A stretch of DNA of 64,000 nt, from NCBI GenBank assembly GCA_027490225.1, contig JAIXYK010000063.1, positions 62,001 through 126,000 on the forward strand, read 5' to 3'. Source of the DNA: Bacteroidota bacterium (GTDB lineage Bacteria > Bacteroidota > Bacteroidia > M30B66). The translations under genes were made by a program, and so were the position numbers. Below the pieces are notes generated by a model, which was not told where the DNA came from, made no database searches, and worked only from the letters and a program-made list of their open reading frames with translations. Positions 52,871 through 62,240 of the stretch are shown here, piece by piece (the first letter of the stretch is position 1; the number at the start of each line of letters is the position of its first letter).

Positions 52871-53416
52871 TTATTTAGAAGAATTAGAATGGTCAATTCT
52901 TTTAAGTGTTGAAGGATTCTCTTTTCGAAGTTCCTTCAAATAATTTTGATATGCTTCAGGATTTTCATTTATCCATTTAGCCTTATTTGCAGAATAATTC
53001 TTTTCGTCTAACTCGAAATTACCTGTAGAAACATATTTTGGGAATCCAGGTAACTCAATAATTGTAGTTTGTCTTATGTTTGAAACCTTACTTTTTTCAA
53101 CATCAGTAGTATTTGACATTGATTCTTTTCTTTCCAAATTCTTAGAACGAGAAGGGTCATTTTTAACATCTCCGCTTAATGGAGCGTTTTGAACTTCTTT
53201 AAGAATCTGATTGCGTTTCAATTCTTTTTCATTCCAATCCTTAACAGCTTGCTCATGCGCTATTTTATCTGAAACTGGATTTCCAGTAGATTTTAAGACA
53301 GGATATGGGTTAGGTTTGAGATTCCCATTTGAATTGTTTTGCGCTGAAACCGCCACTGGTAGGAGCAGTAAAAGTGCAAAAGCAAACTGAAGTTGAAAGC
53401 TTGTAAAGTGTTTCAT
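52871..53416 (-). CDS. Small secreted protein with two TGN repeats, partner of the giant gene
   Basis: A 181-residue exported protein with a signal peptide (to about 25, VSAQ). I do not recognise the family. Two related segments are visible: PYPVLKSTGNPVSDKIAHEQ with VKDWNEKE (about 37-65), and GFPKYVSTGNFELDEKNYSA with KAKWINENPEAYQ (about 123-160). Both combine a proline-led strand, STGN, an acidic turn, and a Trp-containing helix. The part between them is Lys/Ser-rich. There is no T9SS C-terminal domain. The gene is 35 bases upstream of the giant gene on the same strand, so the two are probably cotranscribed and this protein may assist its export or bind it (inference). Confidence 0.65.
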   Translation of the reverse strand: MKHFTSFQLQFAFALLLLLPVAVSAQNNSNGNLKPNPYPVLKSTGNPVSDKIAHEQAVKDWNEKELKRNQILKEVQNAPLSGDVKNDPSRSKNLERKESMSNTTDVEKSKVSNIRQTTIIELPGFPKYVSTGNFELDEKNYSANKAKWINENPEAYQNYLKELRKENPSTLKRIDHSNSSK

Positions 53417-53447
53417 AATTTTTAATGGTTTGTTAAATCTTTGCTGC

Positions 53448-53463
53448 GACTAAATTCTTAGTC
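53448..53463. promoter_or_regulatory. Hairpin in the leader of the giant-gene operon
   Basis: GACTAA-ATTC-TTAGTC has perfect 6-base arms and a 4-base loop. It lies between the ATG at 53416 and the possible promoter near 53471. Confidence 0.35.
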
Positions 53464-53470
53464 ATCTGAG

Positions 53471-53496
53471 CAAAAATATTGAAATCTTTCTCACAA
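53471..53496 (-). promoter_or_regulatory. Possible promoter of the giant-gene operon
   Basis: On the minus strand TATTTTTG (53471-53478) fits TAnnTTTG; a TTTG upstream ends at 53494, 15 bases away, shorter than usual. The leader is about 50 bases. Confidence 0.4.
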
Positions 53497-53701
53497 AAAA
53501 ATCTTTAATGAAAAAAGATATAACAACCTTACATATTGATTTTATGGTATTTACGGTTTTAAAGATAGTAACTCTTAAAGTTATTCAACTTAATCCTAGC
53601 TAAATTACGTCGTAAAAAGTGAGAAATTAAGGTATTTCTTACTAAAGACGCATTCGTTAAGAATGACTTGACTAAAACATCATTTACACTTGAATTAAAT
53701 C
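53497..53701. other. Intergenic region before yidC
   Basis: Together with the leader this makes a 309-base gap between divergent genes. Apart from promoter-like boxes at each end I see nothing structured. Confidence 0.4.
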
Positions 53702-53709
53702 TATATTTG
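53702..53709 (+). promoter_or_regulatory. Possible -7 box of yidC
   Basis: TATATTTG matches TAnnTTTG, 16 bases before ATG 53726. The expected TTG upstream is not clear. Confidence 0.45.
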
Positions 53710-53725
53710 CAGCCATTTTTAAAAT

Positions 53726-55576
53726 ATGGATCGTAATTCTCTTCTCGGCCTTTTGTTAATAGGTCTAATTTTAATAGGTGCAGTATACCTTAACCAACCT
53801 GACAAAGAAACGCTTGAAAAAATGCGTAATGAATTTGTTGCAGATTCATTAAAAAAAGCAAAATCAGAAAATATTAAAGCAGCTTCTAATTTGAGTGCAG
53901 ACTCAAAAGTAGGTGGTTCGATTACCAATGATGATTCCTTGTCTGAAATATCAAAATATTTACACTTAAAAGATTTCTCAAATACATCATCTTTAAAAGA
54001 CAGTGTTATTATTCTTGAAAATGACTTATTAAAAGCAAAAGTAAATTTAAAAGGGGCCTCAATAAATTACGTAGAATTAAAAAATTATAAAACCTGGGAT
54101 AAAAAACCTGTTATATTATTTAATTCAGATACTGCTGTTTTAAATTTTGCCATACCGCTTACGAATGGAAATGTTAATTCAAGTGAAATTAATTTTTCAA
54201 AGTATTCTTTCTCGAATAATTTACTAGTTCTGGAAGCTAAAACAAACGATAATAAATCAATTAAAGTAAAGTACCAACTAACTAATAATTCATATTTAAT
54301 TAAATCAAGTATTGAATTAAATGGTATTGATTTAATTTATAATAAAGTTGCTGATAAAATTAATTTTAATTGGGCTATTTCTGCAAATAGACAAGAGAAG
54401 AATATCGAAAATGAAAGAAACAATACAACAATCTGTTACAATTATACAAACGATGGCGATACTGATATAGATAAAATAAATCCCTTGTCTAATGAAAAAT
54501 TAGTTATAGAAGGAACTTCAAAATGGATTGCTTTTAAACAACAGTTTTTTAGTGCTGGATTAATCACTGAAAATAATATTAATGATAATGCAAATATTGA
54601 AACGAAAATAAGTGCATCTGATAAAAATACAAAAGACCTTTCAGCAAATTTTGATATTCCATTTAATCAAGCAAAAGATAAATCAATTAATTTTAGTTTT
54701 TATTTTGGCCCTAATGATTTTAGCACCTTAAAAACTGTTGGAAATGATTTTCAAAAACTAATTCCATTAGGATGGGGAATATTTGGAGCAGTAAATAAAT
54801 TTATTGTTATTCCTGTATTTAAATTTCTTGATGATTACAATTTAAATTATGGAATTGTAATTCTCTTGTTGACACTTGTTATCAAACTATTATTATTTCC
54901 TTTCCAATATCGTTCTTATTTGTCTCAAGCAAAAATGAGAGTTCTTAAACCTGAACTCGATGAGTTAAATAAGCAATATGAAAACGAAGATGCAGTAAAA
55001 AAACAACAAGCCGTTATGAGTTTGTACAAACAAGCCGGTGTGAATCCTTTAGGAGGTTGTGTTCCTTTGCTGTTTCAAATTCCAATTCTATTTGCTCTTT
55101 TCAATTTCTTTCCGAATGCAATCGAATTAAGGCAACAATCATTTCTTTGGGCAGACGATTTATCTACGTACGATTCTGTTTTAACCCTTCCATTTGAAAT
55201 TCCATTTTACGGAACCCATGTAAGCTTATTTGCATTATTAATGACCATTTCAACGATTATATATACTAGAATGAATAATCAACTTTCTGGTACAAATGCA
55301 CAAATGCCTCAATTAAAATGGATGATGTATTTAATGCCGGTAATTTTCTTATTCGTTTTAAATAGCTATGCTTCAGGATTAAACTATTATTATTTCTTAG
55401 CTAACATAATAACTTTCGGACAACAGTTTGCATTTCAAAAATTGGTTGATGATAAAAAGATTCATGCCCAGATTCAATTGAATAAACTAAAACCAAAAGC
55501 AGCTAAAGTATCTGGATTCCAGCAGAAATTAGAAGAAATGGCAAAAAAGAGAGGTATCCAACCTCCAGGAAAATAG
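53726..55576 (+). CDS. yidC: Membrane protein insertase YidC
   Basis: A 616-residue insertase of the Oxa1 family. The first helix is at residues 2-20 (LLGLLLIGLILIGAVYL), followed by a large periplasmic beta domain (about 60-340). The C-terminal five-helix Oxa1 core (about 350-590) includes FPFQYRSYLSQAKMRVLKPELDEL with the conserved basic residues, NPLGGCVPLLFQIPILFALF, and the last helices. YidC inserts and folds inner-membrane proteins alone or with SecYEG. Codon use in the periplasmic part is especially AT-rich. It converges on the antiporter gene with a 4-base gap. Confidence 0.95.
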   Translation: MDRNSLLGLLLIGLILIGAVYLNQPDKETLEKMRNEFVADSLKKAKSENIKAASNLSADSKVGGSITNDDSLSEISKYLHLKDFSNTSSLKDSVIILENDLLKAKVNLKGASINYVELKNYKTWDKKPVILFNSDTAVLNFAIPLTNGNVNSSEINFSKYSFSNNLLVLEAKTNDNKSIKVKYQLTNNSYLIKSSIELNGIDLIYNKVADKINFNWAISANRQEKNIENERNNTTICYNYTNDGDTDIDKINPLSNEKLVIEGTSKWIAFKQQFFSAGLITENNINDNANIETKISASDKNTKDLSANFDIPFNQAKDKSINFSFYFGPNDFSTLKTVGNDFQKLIPLGWGIFGAVNKFIVIPVFKFLDDYNLNYGIVILLLTLVIKLLLFPFQYRSYLSQAKMRVLKPELDELNKQYENEDAVKKQQAVMSLYKQAGVNPLGGCVPLLFQIPILFALFNFFPNAIELRQQSFLWADDLSTYDSVLTLPFEIPFYGTHVSLFALLMTISTIIYTRMNNQLSGTNAQMPQLKWMMYLMPVIFLFVLNSYASGLNYYYFLANIITFGQQFAFQKLVDDKKIHAQIQLNKLKPKAAKVSGFQQKLEEMAKKRGIQPPGK

Positions 55577-55580
55577 AAAG

Positions 55581-57587
55581 CTAAATCCTAGAAAATTTAT
55601 CCACTGATTGATGGGTTCCAAATATTACTAAAACATCACTCTCATTAAGAGTAATAGAAGGTTCTGGATTTGCAAAAATATTTCCTGATCTCTTTATTGC
55701 AAGAATTGAAATACCCCAATTTGCTCTCAAATTCAATTCAGAAAGTTTTTTACCGTTTAAGGTAGATTCCTTTTGGATTCTCATGGTGAGGATTTCTGTA
55801 TCGGATATTTCCAATCTATAATCCTGCAAACCTTGATGTTCATATCTAATGCTCCGCATCATGTCATAATTAAGCCCTCTTAATTTCACAATAAAATCAT
55901 CAATCTCATTTCGAGAAACCATATATTTAACAAGCACCCTTGTAATGACTTCTACTGAAGTCTCGAACTGTTCGCTTATTACATCATTTGCACCAGCATC
56001 GAATATTTTCAATAAATCATTCATTCTGCGAGTTGTAGTAATAATAAAGGCTCCTGTATCAATCTTTTTAATTGCTAAAACTATATTTCGAATTTCTGAA
56101 GGACTTGACAATGCAATCACTACAACTCTCGCCTCTTTTATATTTGCGTGATTTAATACAGATTGATTGGTGGCATTGCCAAATATGGAATTAATTCTTT
56201 TTTTCGTTCTTGTTGTTAAAATTACCTCAGGATCTGAATCTATAATTACGAAAGGTATTTTAGCCATGCTAATCACCTTGGAGATATTTTTACCTGCATC
56301 TCCATAGCCAATTAAAACTAAATGATCAGTTAATTTATGTGGAACAGGATTTAATTCTATCGAAGATTTTATTAATAAAGGAAATCTCTTTTTCAACGTT
56401 TCATTCATCAAACTCCTATTTATAAATGCAGATAATTTATCTGAATTTTGAATAATATAAGGAGTAGCTGCCATAGTTAACAATGATACTGAAAGGAACA
56501 ATTGAAAATTCGTGTTTCCAATTACACCAATACTTTTCCCATTTCCTGCCAAGATAAATGAAAATTCACCAACCTGACTAACAAATAAACCTGATAAAAA
56601 TGCTATCCGTAAATTACTTCCGGTTGCAAAAAGGGCCGCTCCTGCAAGAAATGTTTTAATAATCAATATGCAAATCGCAACAAGAAAAATTGTTGGAAAA
56701 AATTCAAACAAAACATCCAAATCGACTAACAATCCAATAGAAATAAAGAAAAAGCTTGTAAAAACTTCTCTAAACGGCAGAATTGTACCAAAAACTTCAT
56801 GACTATATTCTGATTCAGAAATAACCAATCCTGCTAAAAATGCACCAAGCGATAATGATAAACCCAATTGAGCAGTTAGCCAGGCAACTGATAAACAAAC
56901 TACTAAAACAGTCAACAAAAACAATTCACTAGACCTGCTTTTAGCTACAGCATAAAGTAGTTTGGGCATTAATACCCGGGCTACAAAAAGTACCATAAAA
57001 ACCGTAACAATACCTTTTAGAATAACTAAGAAAAAATTAAAATCGAATCCGCCTGAAGTCTTTGATAAATATGGTGTTAGAAGCATTAATGGCACAATAG
57101 CAATGTCTTGAAATATTAAAATTGCCATTGTACTCTTTCCTTGAGCTGTATGAATTCTCCCCATATCTTGCAACACTTTCAAAACAATTGCAGTGGAACT
57201 TAACGAGAAAAGTAAACCTAAAAAAATGGATTCCTTTAATTTTATATCAAAATAATAACACAAAACAGTTATTACTAATGTAGTTACGAAGAGCTGAATA
57301 GCTCCTCCTATAAATACTTGCTTACGTATTCTAATTAAATCTTTTAAGGAAAATTCAATTCCAATACTAAACAAAAGAAAGATTATCCCAATTTCAGCAA
57401 AAACCGATAAATCATCCGCCTCTTTAACCAAGTTAAGTGCATCTGGTCCTGCAAGCACACCCGTAATTAAAAACCCGAGAACAGTCGGGATTTTAAAATA
57501 ATTACAAACCAATAAAACAATAATTGCAAGTCCAAAGATGATACTTACATCATAAATTACAGGAGGTATTTGAGCGGCAATGAGCAT
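55581..57587 (-). CDS. CPA2 cation:proton antiporter with TrkA-N/TrkA-C domains
   Basis: A 668-residue transporter of the KefB/KefC type. The membrane part (about 1-385) has roughly twelve helices, including LLFSIGIEFSL and LSLGAFLAGLVISES, the Na/H exchanger signatures. The cytoplasmic part has a TrkA-N (Rossmann) domain (about 415-535, DHLVLIGYGDAGKNISKV) and a TrkA-C domain (about 580-665, ETLTMRIQ-like strand and SDVLVIFG). The family exchanges K+ or Na+ for H+, gated by nucleotide or glutathione binding. The ion is not determinable by sequence. It is divergent from the RidA gene. Confidence 0.9.
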   Translation of the reverse strand: MLIAAQIPPVIYDVSIIFGLAIIVLLVCNYFKIPTVLGFLITGVLAGPDALNLVKEADDLSVFAEIGIIFLLFSIGIEFSLKDLIRIRKQVFIGGAIQLFVTTLVITVLCYYFDIKLKESIFLGLLFSLSSTAIVLKVLQDMGRIHTAQGKSTMAILIFQDIAIVPLMLLTPYLSKTSGGFDFNFFLVILKGIVTVFMVLFVARVLMPKLLYAVAKSRSSELFLLTVLVVCLSVAWLTAQLGLSLSLGAFLAGLVISESEYSHEVFGTILPFREVFTSFFFISIGLLVDLDVLFEFFPTIFLVAICILIIKTFLAGAALFATGSNLRIAFLSGLFVSQVGEFSFILAGNGKSIGVIGNTNFQLFLSVSLLTMAATPYIIQNSDKLSAFINRSLMNETLKKRFPLLIKSSIELNPVPHKLTDHLVLIGYGDAGKNISKVISMAKIPFVIIDSDPEVILTTRTKKRINSIFGNATNQSVLNHANIKEARVVVIALSSPSEIRNIVLAIKKIDTGAFIITTTRRMNDLLKIFDAGANDVISEQFETSVEVITRVLVKYMVSRNEIDDFIVKLRGLNYDMMRSIRYEHQGLQDYRLEISDTEILTMRIQKESTLNGKKLSELNLRANWGISILAIKRSGNIFANPEPSITLNESDVLVIFGTHQSVDKFSRI

Positions 57588-57652
57588 AATTGCAATATTA
57601 CATCAAAGTGCTTAACTAAGCGTGAAAAATCGAAAATTCAAACTTATTACAG

Positions 57653-57660
57653 TATTTTTG
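57653..57660 (+). promoter_or_regulatory. Possible -7 box of the ridA operon
   Basis: TATTTTTG fits TAnnTTTG, 20 bases before ATG 57681. No clear TTG upstream. Confidence 0.4.
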
Positions 57661-57680
57661 CTAAATAAGCTTTGAAATAA

Positions 57681-58064
57681 ATGAAAAAAATAATAAAAAC
57701 TCAGAATGCACCTGCCCCAATAGGCCCTTATAATCAGGCTATTAGTGTAAATAACATGCTGTATGTAAGTGGTCAGATAGCAATAAACCCTGAAAGTGGA
57801 AATCTCATTCAAGATAATCTTGTGGAGGAAACTACAATGGTTATGAAAAATCTAAGTGCGATTTTAAACGAAGCTGGTATAAGTTTTAAAAATGTTGTTA
57901 AAGCAACAATTTTCTTGAAAGATATGTCTTTCTTCAAAATTGTAAATGAAGTGTATGGTAGTTATTTCGAAGGAGATTTTCCTGCTCGAGAAACTGTTGC
58001 TGTTGCAGGATTACCGTTAGGTGTAAATGTTGAAATCTCAGTTATCGCTTATTTGAATGACTAA
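57681..58064 (+). CDS. ridA: RidA family 2-iminobutanoate/2-iminopropanoate deaminase
   Basis: A 127-residue RidA/YjgF protein, trimeric in the family. It has QNAPAPIGPYNQAI near the start, MLYVSGQIAINP, and the catalytic Arg region ARETVAVAGLPLGVNVEI with a conserved Arg and Glu. RidA hydrolyses reactive enamines and imines made by PLP enzymes. It overlaps the DUF423 gene by 8 bases and is the first of three overlapping genes with it and the M32 peptidase. Confidence 0.92.
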   Translation: MKKIIKTQNAPAPIGPYNQAISVNNMLYVSGQIAINPESGNLIQDNLVEETTMVMKNLSAILNEAGISFKNVVKATIFLKDMSFFKIVNEVYGSYFEGDFPARETVAVAGLPLGVNVEISVIAYLND

Positions 58065-58479
58065 TTCCATTTCAATAAAGAATCAACTTTTGTTTGCAGG
58101 TATTTCAGCTGCAATTGGTGTAATGATTCTTGCTCTTGCAGCGCACTATCTTCAAAACAAACTAACAGAAGTGCAATTAAATGCTGTGAAGACCGCGGCT
58201 AATATTCAATTAATTCATAGCATTTCAATTTTTGCACTTTCAAATTTATCAAATAGGGTTCACATTTCTACATTAAAAAGAGCACTTAATTTTATGATTG
58301 CTGGAATATTGGCATTTTCTGGTTCCATTTATCTTTTGAGTCTTAAAACAATTCTAAATTTAGAATTGTTAAAAATATTTGGACCCATAACACCGATTGG
58401 TGGAGTGCTTTTAATTATTTCATGGAGCCTTGTTGCAATTTCTATTTATAAATCAAATAAAATAAATGAACAAATATAG
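58057..58479 (+). CDS. DUF423 family membrane protein
   Basis: A 140-residue protein with four hydrophobic helices (about 8-30, 48-62, 78-93 and 104-128). LLFAGISAAIGVMILALAAH and the central ANIQLIHSISIFAL match the DUF423 (YgdD-like) pattern. Function is unknown. It overlaps ridA by 8 bases and the M32 carboxypeptidase gene by 14, so all three are translationally linked. Confidence 0.8.
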   Translation: MTNSISIKNQLLFAGISAAIGVMILALAAHYLQNKLTEVQLNAVKTAANIQLIHSISIFALSNLSNRVHISTLKRALNFMIAGILAFSGSIYLLSLKTILNLELLKIFGPITPIGGVLLIISWSLVAISIYKSNKINEQI

Positions 58480-59962
58480 TTATCAAGATTATTTAGATTT
58501 TAATTTAAAAATTTCGGATTTAAATGGTATTTCGTCTTTACTTCAATGGGACCAAGAAGTTGGATTACCAAAAGAAAGCATGGATGGTCGAGCAAGACAG
58601 ATTGCTGGAATTTCTGGAATAATTCATGAATTATATACAAGTCAATACTACCGTGATTTATTAAATTATCTCGAAAATAATGTTGATTTAGATAAAACAC
58701 AAAAATTAAATATTAAACTATCGAAAAAGGATCTTCAAAGAAAAATTTGTCTTTCAAAAGAATTTGTTGAAGAACTTTCCTCAGCTATTTCAAATTCATA
58801 TTCAGCATGGGAAGAAGCTCGTTCTAAGAAAGATTTTAAATTATTTTCTCCATTTTTAAAAAACTTAATAAAATTAAAAAAGCAAGAAGCAGAATTAATA
58901 GATAAAAGCAAGGAAGTATATGATGTTTTCCTAGATGAATATGATGCTGGACTTAAATCAAAAGAAATAAAAATTATTTTCGAAAAATTAAAACCTCAAT
59001 TAATTAGTTTATTAAATCAAATTGAAAAAAAAGAAAAAATAGATATTTCAATTACAAATAAAATATATCCAAATAATAAACAATGGGATTTCGGAATTGA
59101 GATTTTAAAAGAAATTGGATTTAATTTTAATGCAGGAAAGCAGGATATTTCAACGCACCCTTTTACAATTAATATTGGAGAAAAAGACATTAGAGTAACA
59201 ACAAGAATTGTAGAAAATAATTTAAATGAAATGATATGGAGTTGCTTGCATGAAGGCGGGCATGCCCTTTATGAGCAAGGACTTCAAAGCCAAACTTTTG
59301 GAATCCCCGAATCAGAAGCCTCTTCTTTATCTGTCCATGAATCGCAATCGCGCTTGTGGGAAAATCATATTGGAAGAGGACTATCTTTTTGGAAATTAAA
59401 ATATAAGAAATTACAAAACTTATTTCCCGAAAACTTAAAAGATATTGAGTTAAATGAATTTTATAAAATTATAAATGCTGTTTCTAAAGAATTGATTCGA
59501 ACTAATGCAGACGAATTAACATATCACTTTCATATAATTATACGTTTTGAAATTGAACAATTATTATTTTCTAATGATTTCAATATAGATGATTTACCTG
59601 AAGTTTGGGATGAGTTATATTTTAAGTATTTAGGTATTAAACCAGAAAATGATGAGAAAGGAATTTTGCAAGACGTTCATTGGGCCCATGGTAGTTTTGG
59701 ATATTTTCCCACATACACTTTAGGAAGTTTGTATGCGGCTCAGTTTTATGAACATGCAAAAAGGAATATAGAAAATCTTGAACAAAAAATTTCTGATGGC
59801 GATTTTTCTGAATTATCTAAATGGTTAAAAGTAAATATCTATGAAAAAGGAAGATTGCAGACATCTGAAGAAATTTGTGTGTCTTCTACCGGAGAAAGCT
59901 TGAATTCTCAATATTTCATAGATTATGCAAAACAAAAATATACTGAGATTTACGCTCTTTAA
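58466..59962 (+). CDS. M32 family carboxypeptidase
   Basis: A 498-residue zinc carboxypeptidase (thermostable carboxypeptidase 1 type). The active-site motif is HEGGH at residues 262-266, followed at about 290-305 by PESEASSLSVHESQSRLWEN, the M32 signature with the third zinc ligand Glu. The C-terminal region HWAHGSFGYFPTYTLG is also diagnostic. The family removes C-terminal residues from peptides in the cytoplasm. Start is ATG 58466, overlapping the DUF423 gene. Codon use is strongly AT-rich, as in yidC. Confidence 0.93.
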   Translation: MNKYSYQDYLDFNLKISDLNGISSLLQWDQEVGLPKESMDGRARQIAGISGIIHELYTSQYYRDLLNYLENNVDLDKTQKLNIKLSKKDLQRKICLSKEFVEELSSAISNSYSAWEEARSKKDFKLFSPFLKNLIKLKKQEAELIDKSKEVYDVFLDEYDAGLKSKEIKIIFEKLKPQLISLLNQIEKKEKIDISITNKIYPNNKQWDFGIEILKEIGFNFNAGKQDISTHPFTINIGEKDIRVTTRIVENNLNEMIWSCLHEGGHALYEQGLQSQTFGIPESEASSLSVHESQSRLWENHIGRGLSFWKLKYKKLQNLFPENLKDIELNEFYKIINAVSKELIRTNADELTYHFHIIIRFEIEQLLFSNDFNIDDLPEVWDELYFKYLGIKPENDEKGILQDVHWAHGSFGYFPTYTLGSLYAAQFYEHAKRNIENLEQKISDGDFSELSKWLKVNIYEKGRLQTSEEICVSSTGESLNSQYFIDYAKQKYTEIYAL

Positions 59963-59993
59963 TTCCAACAAATTAATAATTAAACTTTAATTT

Positions 59994-60509
59994 ATGATCC
60001 GTAACATATTTGCTGTAGCAGCAATACTTTTCTTAACAAACTGCAAATCAAGCAAGAATAAAGAAGTAGCCGAAAAAAACACAGCCACTTCTGAGCAGAA
60101 AGTGAACGCAAATTCTACAGAAAAACCTAATACAGTTAAAACAGAAGTTGCAATAGAACCAACACCTGCCAAAGAGGAAAAAACATCTGCTTCACCTAAA
60201 CTACAAATTGATTCTACCATATATAGTTTGGTAGTATCATTCTACAGTATAGGTTCTGGTATAGATTTCAATGTTGCCAAAGAGTATAATCAAATGCTAA
60301 ATTCATATACAACTGCGGAAGGGCTATTATTAGATTTTGATAAAGTAAGCTGGGGAAGAGAAGGTGAAACTGACTTTTGTATTAGATTAAACAGTTTTTC
60401 AAAAAAAGAAAAAGAAATTTTTCTGGAAAAATCACAAGAAATTTTGAAGAAGACAGAACGTGTGCATACCAAAGAAAACGCAAGTTGCAGGCAAAAAAGA
60501 CCAAGATAA
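59994..60509 (+). CDS. Hypothetical lipoprotein
   Basis: A 171-residue predicted lipoprotein. The signal peptide MIRNIFAVAAILFLTNC places the lipidated Cys at residue 17. A Lys/Glu/Thr-rich linker follows (about 20-68), then a small folded domain (about 70-170) with SLVVSFYSIGSGIDFNVAKEYN and VSWGREGETDFCIRLN. I do not recognise the domain. It lies 31 bases after the M32 gene and about 100 bases before pckA, with a short palindrome and promoter-like boxes between. Confidence 0.7.
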   Translation: MIRNIFAVAAILFLTNCKSSKNKEVAEKNTATSEQKVNANSTEKPNTVKTEVAIEPTPAKEEKTSASPKLQIDSTIYSLVVSFYSIGSGIDFNVAKEYNQMLNSYTTAEGLLLDFDKVSWGREGETDFCIRLNSFSKKEKEIFLEKSQEILKKTERVHTKENASCRQKRPR

Positions 60510-60543
60510 AGCGTCATTTTGACACTCAGAAAAATGCGGCAAA

Positions 60544-60555
60544 ACCAATATTGGT
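60544..60555. promoter_or_regulatory. Palindrome ACCAATATTGGT upstream of pckA
   Basis: A perfect 12-base palindrome centred between 60549 and 60550, just upstream of the possible pckA promoter boxes. It may be a regulator site (inference). Confidence 0.45.
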
Positions 60556-60560
60556 GGGAT

Positions 60561-60587
60561 TTGGAGTTGATTTTTATTTTAATTTTG
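60561..60587 (+). promoter_or_regulatory. Possible promoter of pckA
   Basis: TTG (60561-60563) and TAATTTTG (60580-60587) are 16 bases apart, one or two less than usual. The leader is about 20 bases. Confidence 0.45.
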
Positions 60588-60613
60588 CCTCCTAGAAAAC
60601 AAAAACAATCTAC

Positions 60614-62233
60614 ATGCAAGAATTCGGATTAAAGAATGTTAATGCTACATTGGAATCAATTGGATTAGGAAAAGTAGCGATTGCCCATTGGAACCTTTCT
60701 CCAGCAGAATTAATTGAAGAAACAATATTAACAGGAGAAGGCACTTTAACAGATACCGGCGCCTTGGCGATAGATACAGGAGAATTTACAGGAAGATCAC
60801 CCAAAGATAAATTTGTAGTTTTTGATGAAAAAACAAAAGACACCGTTTGGTGGGGTGATGTAAACGGAAAGTTTGATTCAAATGATTTTGATTTGTTATA
60901 TAATCGCGTTTGTGCTTATTTAGGTGGTTCAGAAGTTTATGTGCGCGATAGTTATGCTTGTGCAGATCCTGAATATCGTCTTAATATTAGAGTAGTAACA
61001 GAATTACCATGGTCGAACTTATTTGCAAATAATCTGTTTTTAAGACCTACAGAAGCAGAAATAGCGTCTTTTGTTCCAGAATGGACCATTCTTAATGCAC
61101 CAGGATTTCACGCTGAACCTTTAATTGATAAAACGAGACAACATAATTTTACGATAATAAACTTTACGAAAAAGGTAATTTTAATTGGTGGCTCAGGTTA
61201 CACTGGGGAGATTAAAAAAGGAATCTTTTCTGTATTGAACTACATACTTCCTCAAGAAAAGAAAGTGCTTTCAATGCATTGTTCCGCAAACGTTGGAGCT
61301 GAAGGAGATACAGCAATTTTCTTTGGTCTTAGCGGAACAGGTAAAACAACATTGTCTGCAGATCCAGAAAGAAAGCTGATAGGCGACGACGAACATGGTT
61401 GGTCTTCTAATTCAGTTTTTAATTTTGAAGGTGGATGTTATGCAAAATGTATTGACCTTTCAGCTGAAAAAGAGCCTCAGATTTTTAATGCCATTAGATT
61501 TGGTGCATTGCTCGAGAACACTAATTATTTTGAAGGAACTAGAAAGGTTGATTATAGCAACATTAAGAAAGCTGAGAATACCAGAGTTGCATATCCAATT
61601 GAATTGATTGACAATATCATGTCGCCTTCAATTGGAGGAATTCCGAAAAACATATTTTTTCTAACAGCAGATGCATTTGGTGTATTGCCTCCAATTTCAA
61701 AGCTTACAACTGCTCAGGCAATGTATCATTTTATTTCGGGGTACACTGCTAAAGTTGCTGGAACTGAAGTAGGCGTAACAGAACCTCAAGTTACATTTTC
61801 AGCTTGTTTTGGTAAAGCTTTCTTGCCATTACATCCTACAAAATATGCTGAACTACTTGGACAAAAATTAGAAGAAACAAATGTAAATGTTTGGCTTTTA
61901 AACACTGGTTGGTGCGGTGGGCCTTACGGAGTTGGTTCAAGAATAAAGTTAGCATACACAAGAGCTTTAATTTCTGCTGCATTAAAAGGAGAGTTAAACA
62001 AAGTAGAATATATTCAGACACCATTCTTTGGTTTAAACACGCCTGTATCATGCCCAGGAGTGCCTTCTGAACTATTATTCCCTCGCAATGCATGGCCGAA
62101 TAAAGAAATGTTTGATATAAAAGCAGCGGAATTAGCTGAGAAATTTGTTAAGAATTTCTCTCAATATGCAGATTTTGCTTCCCAAGAAATATTGAATGCC
62201 CAGCCTAAAATAAAAGTAACGGCTTCAGTTTAA
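60614..62233 (+). CDS. pckA: Phosphoenolpyruvate carboxykinase (ATP)
   Basis: A 539-residue ATP-dependent PEPCK. The P-loop GLSGTGKTTLS is at residues 238-248, followed by LIGDDEHGWS (kinase-2, metal binding). The substrate part has TGEFTGRSPKDKF near residue 55 and RVAYPIELI. It makes PEP from oxaloacetate and ATP, the entry to gluconeogenesis, or runs in reverse in fermentation. Length fits the ATP-type. It has its own promoter region and ends 7 bases from the convergent T9SS gene. Confidence 0.96.
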   Translation: MQEFGLKNVNATLESIGLGKVAIAHWNLSPAELIEETILTGEGTLTDTGALAIDTGEFTGRSPKDKFVVFDEKTKDTVWWGDVNGKFDSNDFDLLYNRVCAYLGGSEVYVRDSYACADPEYRLNIRVVTELPWSNLFANNLFLRPTEAEIASFVPEWTILNAPGFHAEPLIDKTRQHNFTIINFTKKVILIGGSGYTGEIKKGIFSVLNYILPQEKKVLSMHCSANVGAEGDTAIFFGLSGTGKTTLSADPERKLIGDDEHGWSSNSVFNFEGGCYAKCIDLSAEKEPQIFNAIRFGALLENTNYFEGTRKVDYSNIKKAENTRVAYPIELIDNIMSPSIGGIPKNIFFLTADAFGVLPPISKLTTAQAMYHFISGYTAKVAGTEVGVTEPQVTFSACFGKAFLPLHPTKYAELLGQKLEETNVNVWLLNTGWCGGPYGVGSRIKLAYTRALISAALKGELNKVEYIQTPFFGLNTPVSCPGVPSELLFPRNAWPNKEMFDIKAAELAEKFVKNFSQYADFASQEILNAQPKIKVTASV

Positions 62234-62240
62234 TACTTCC

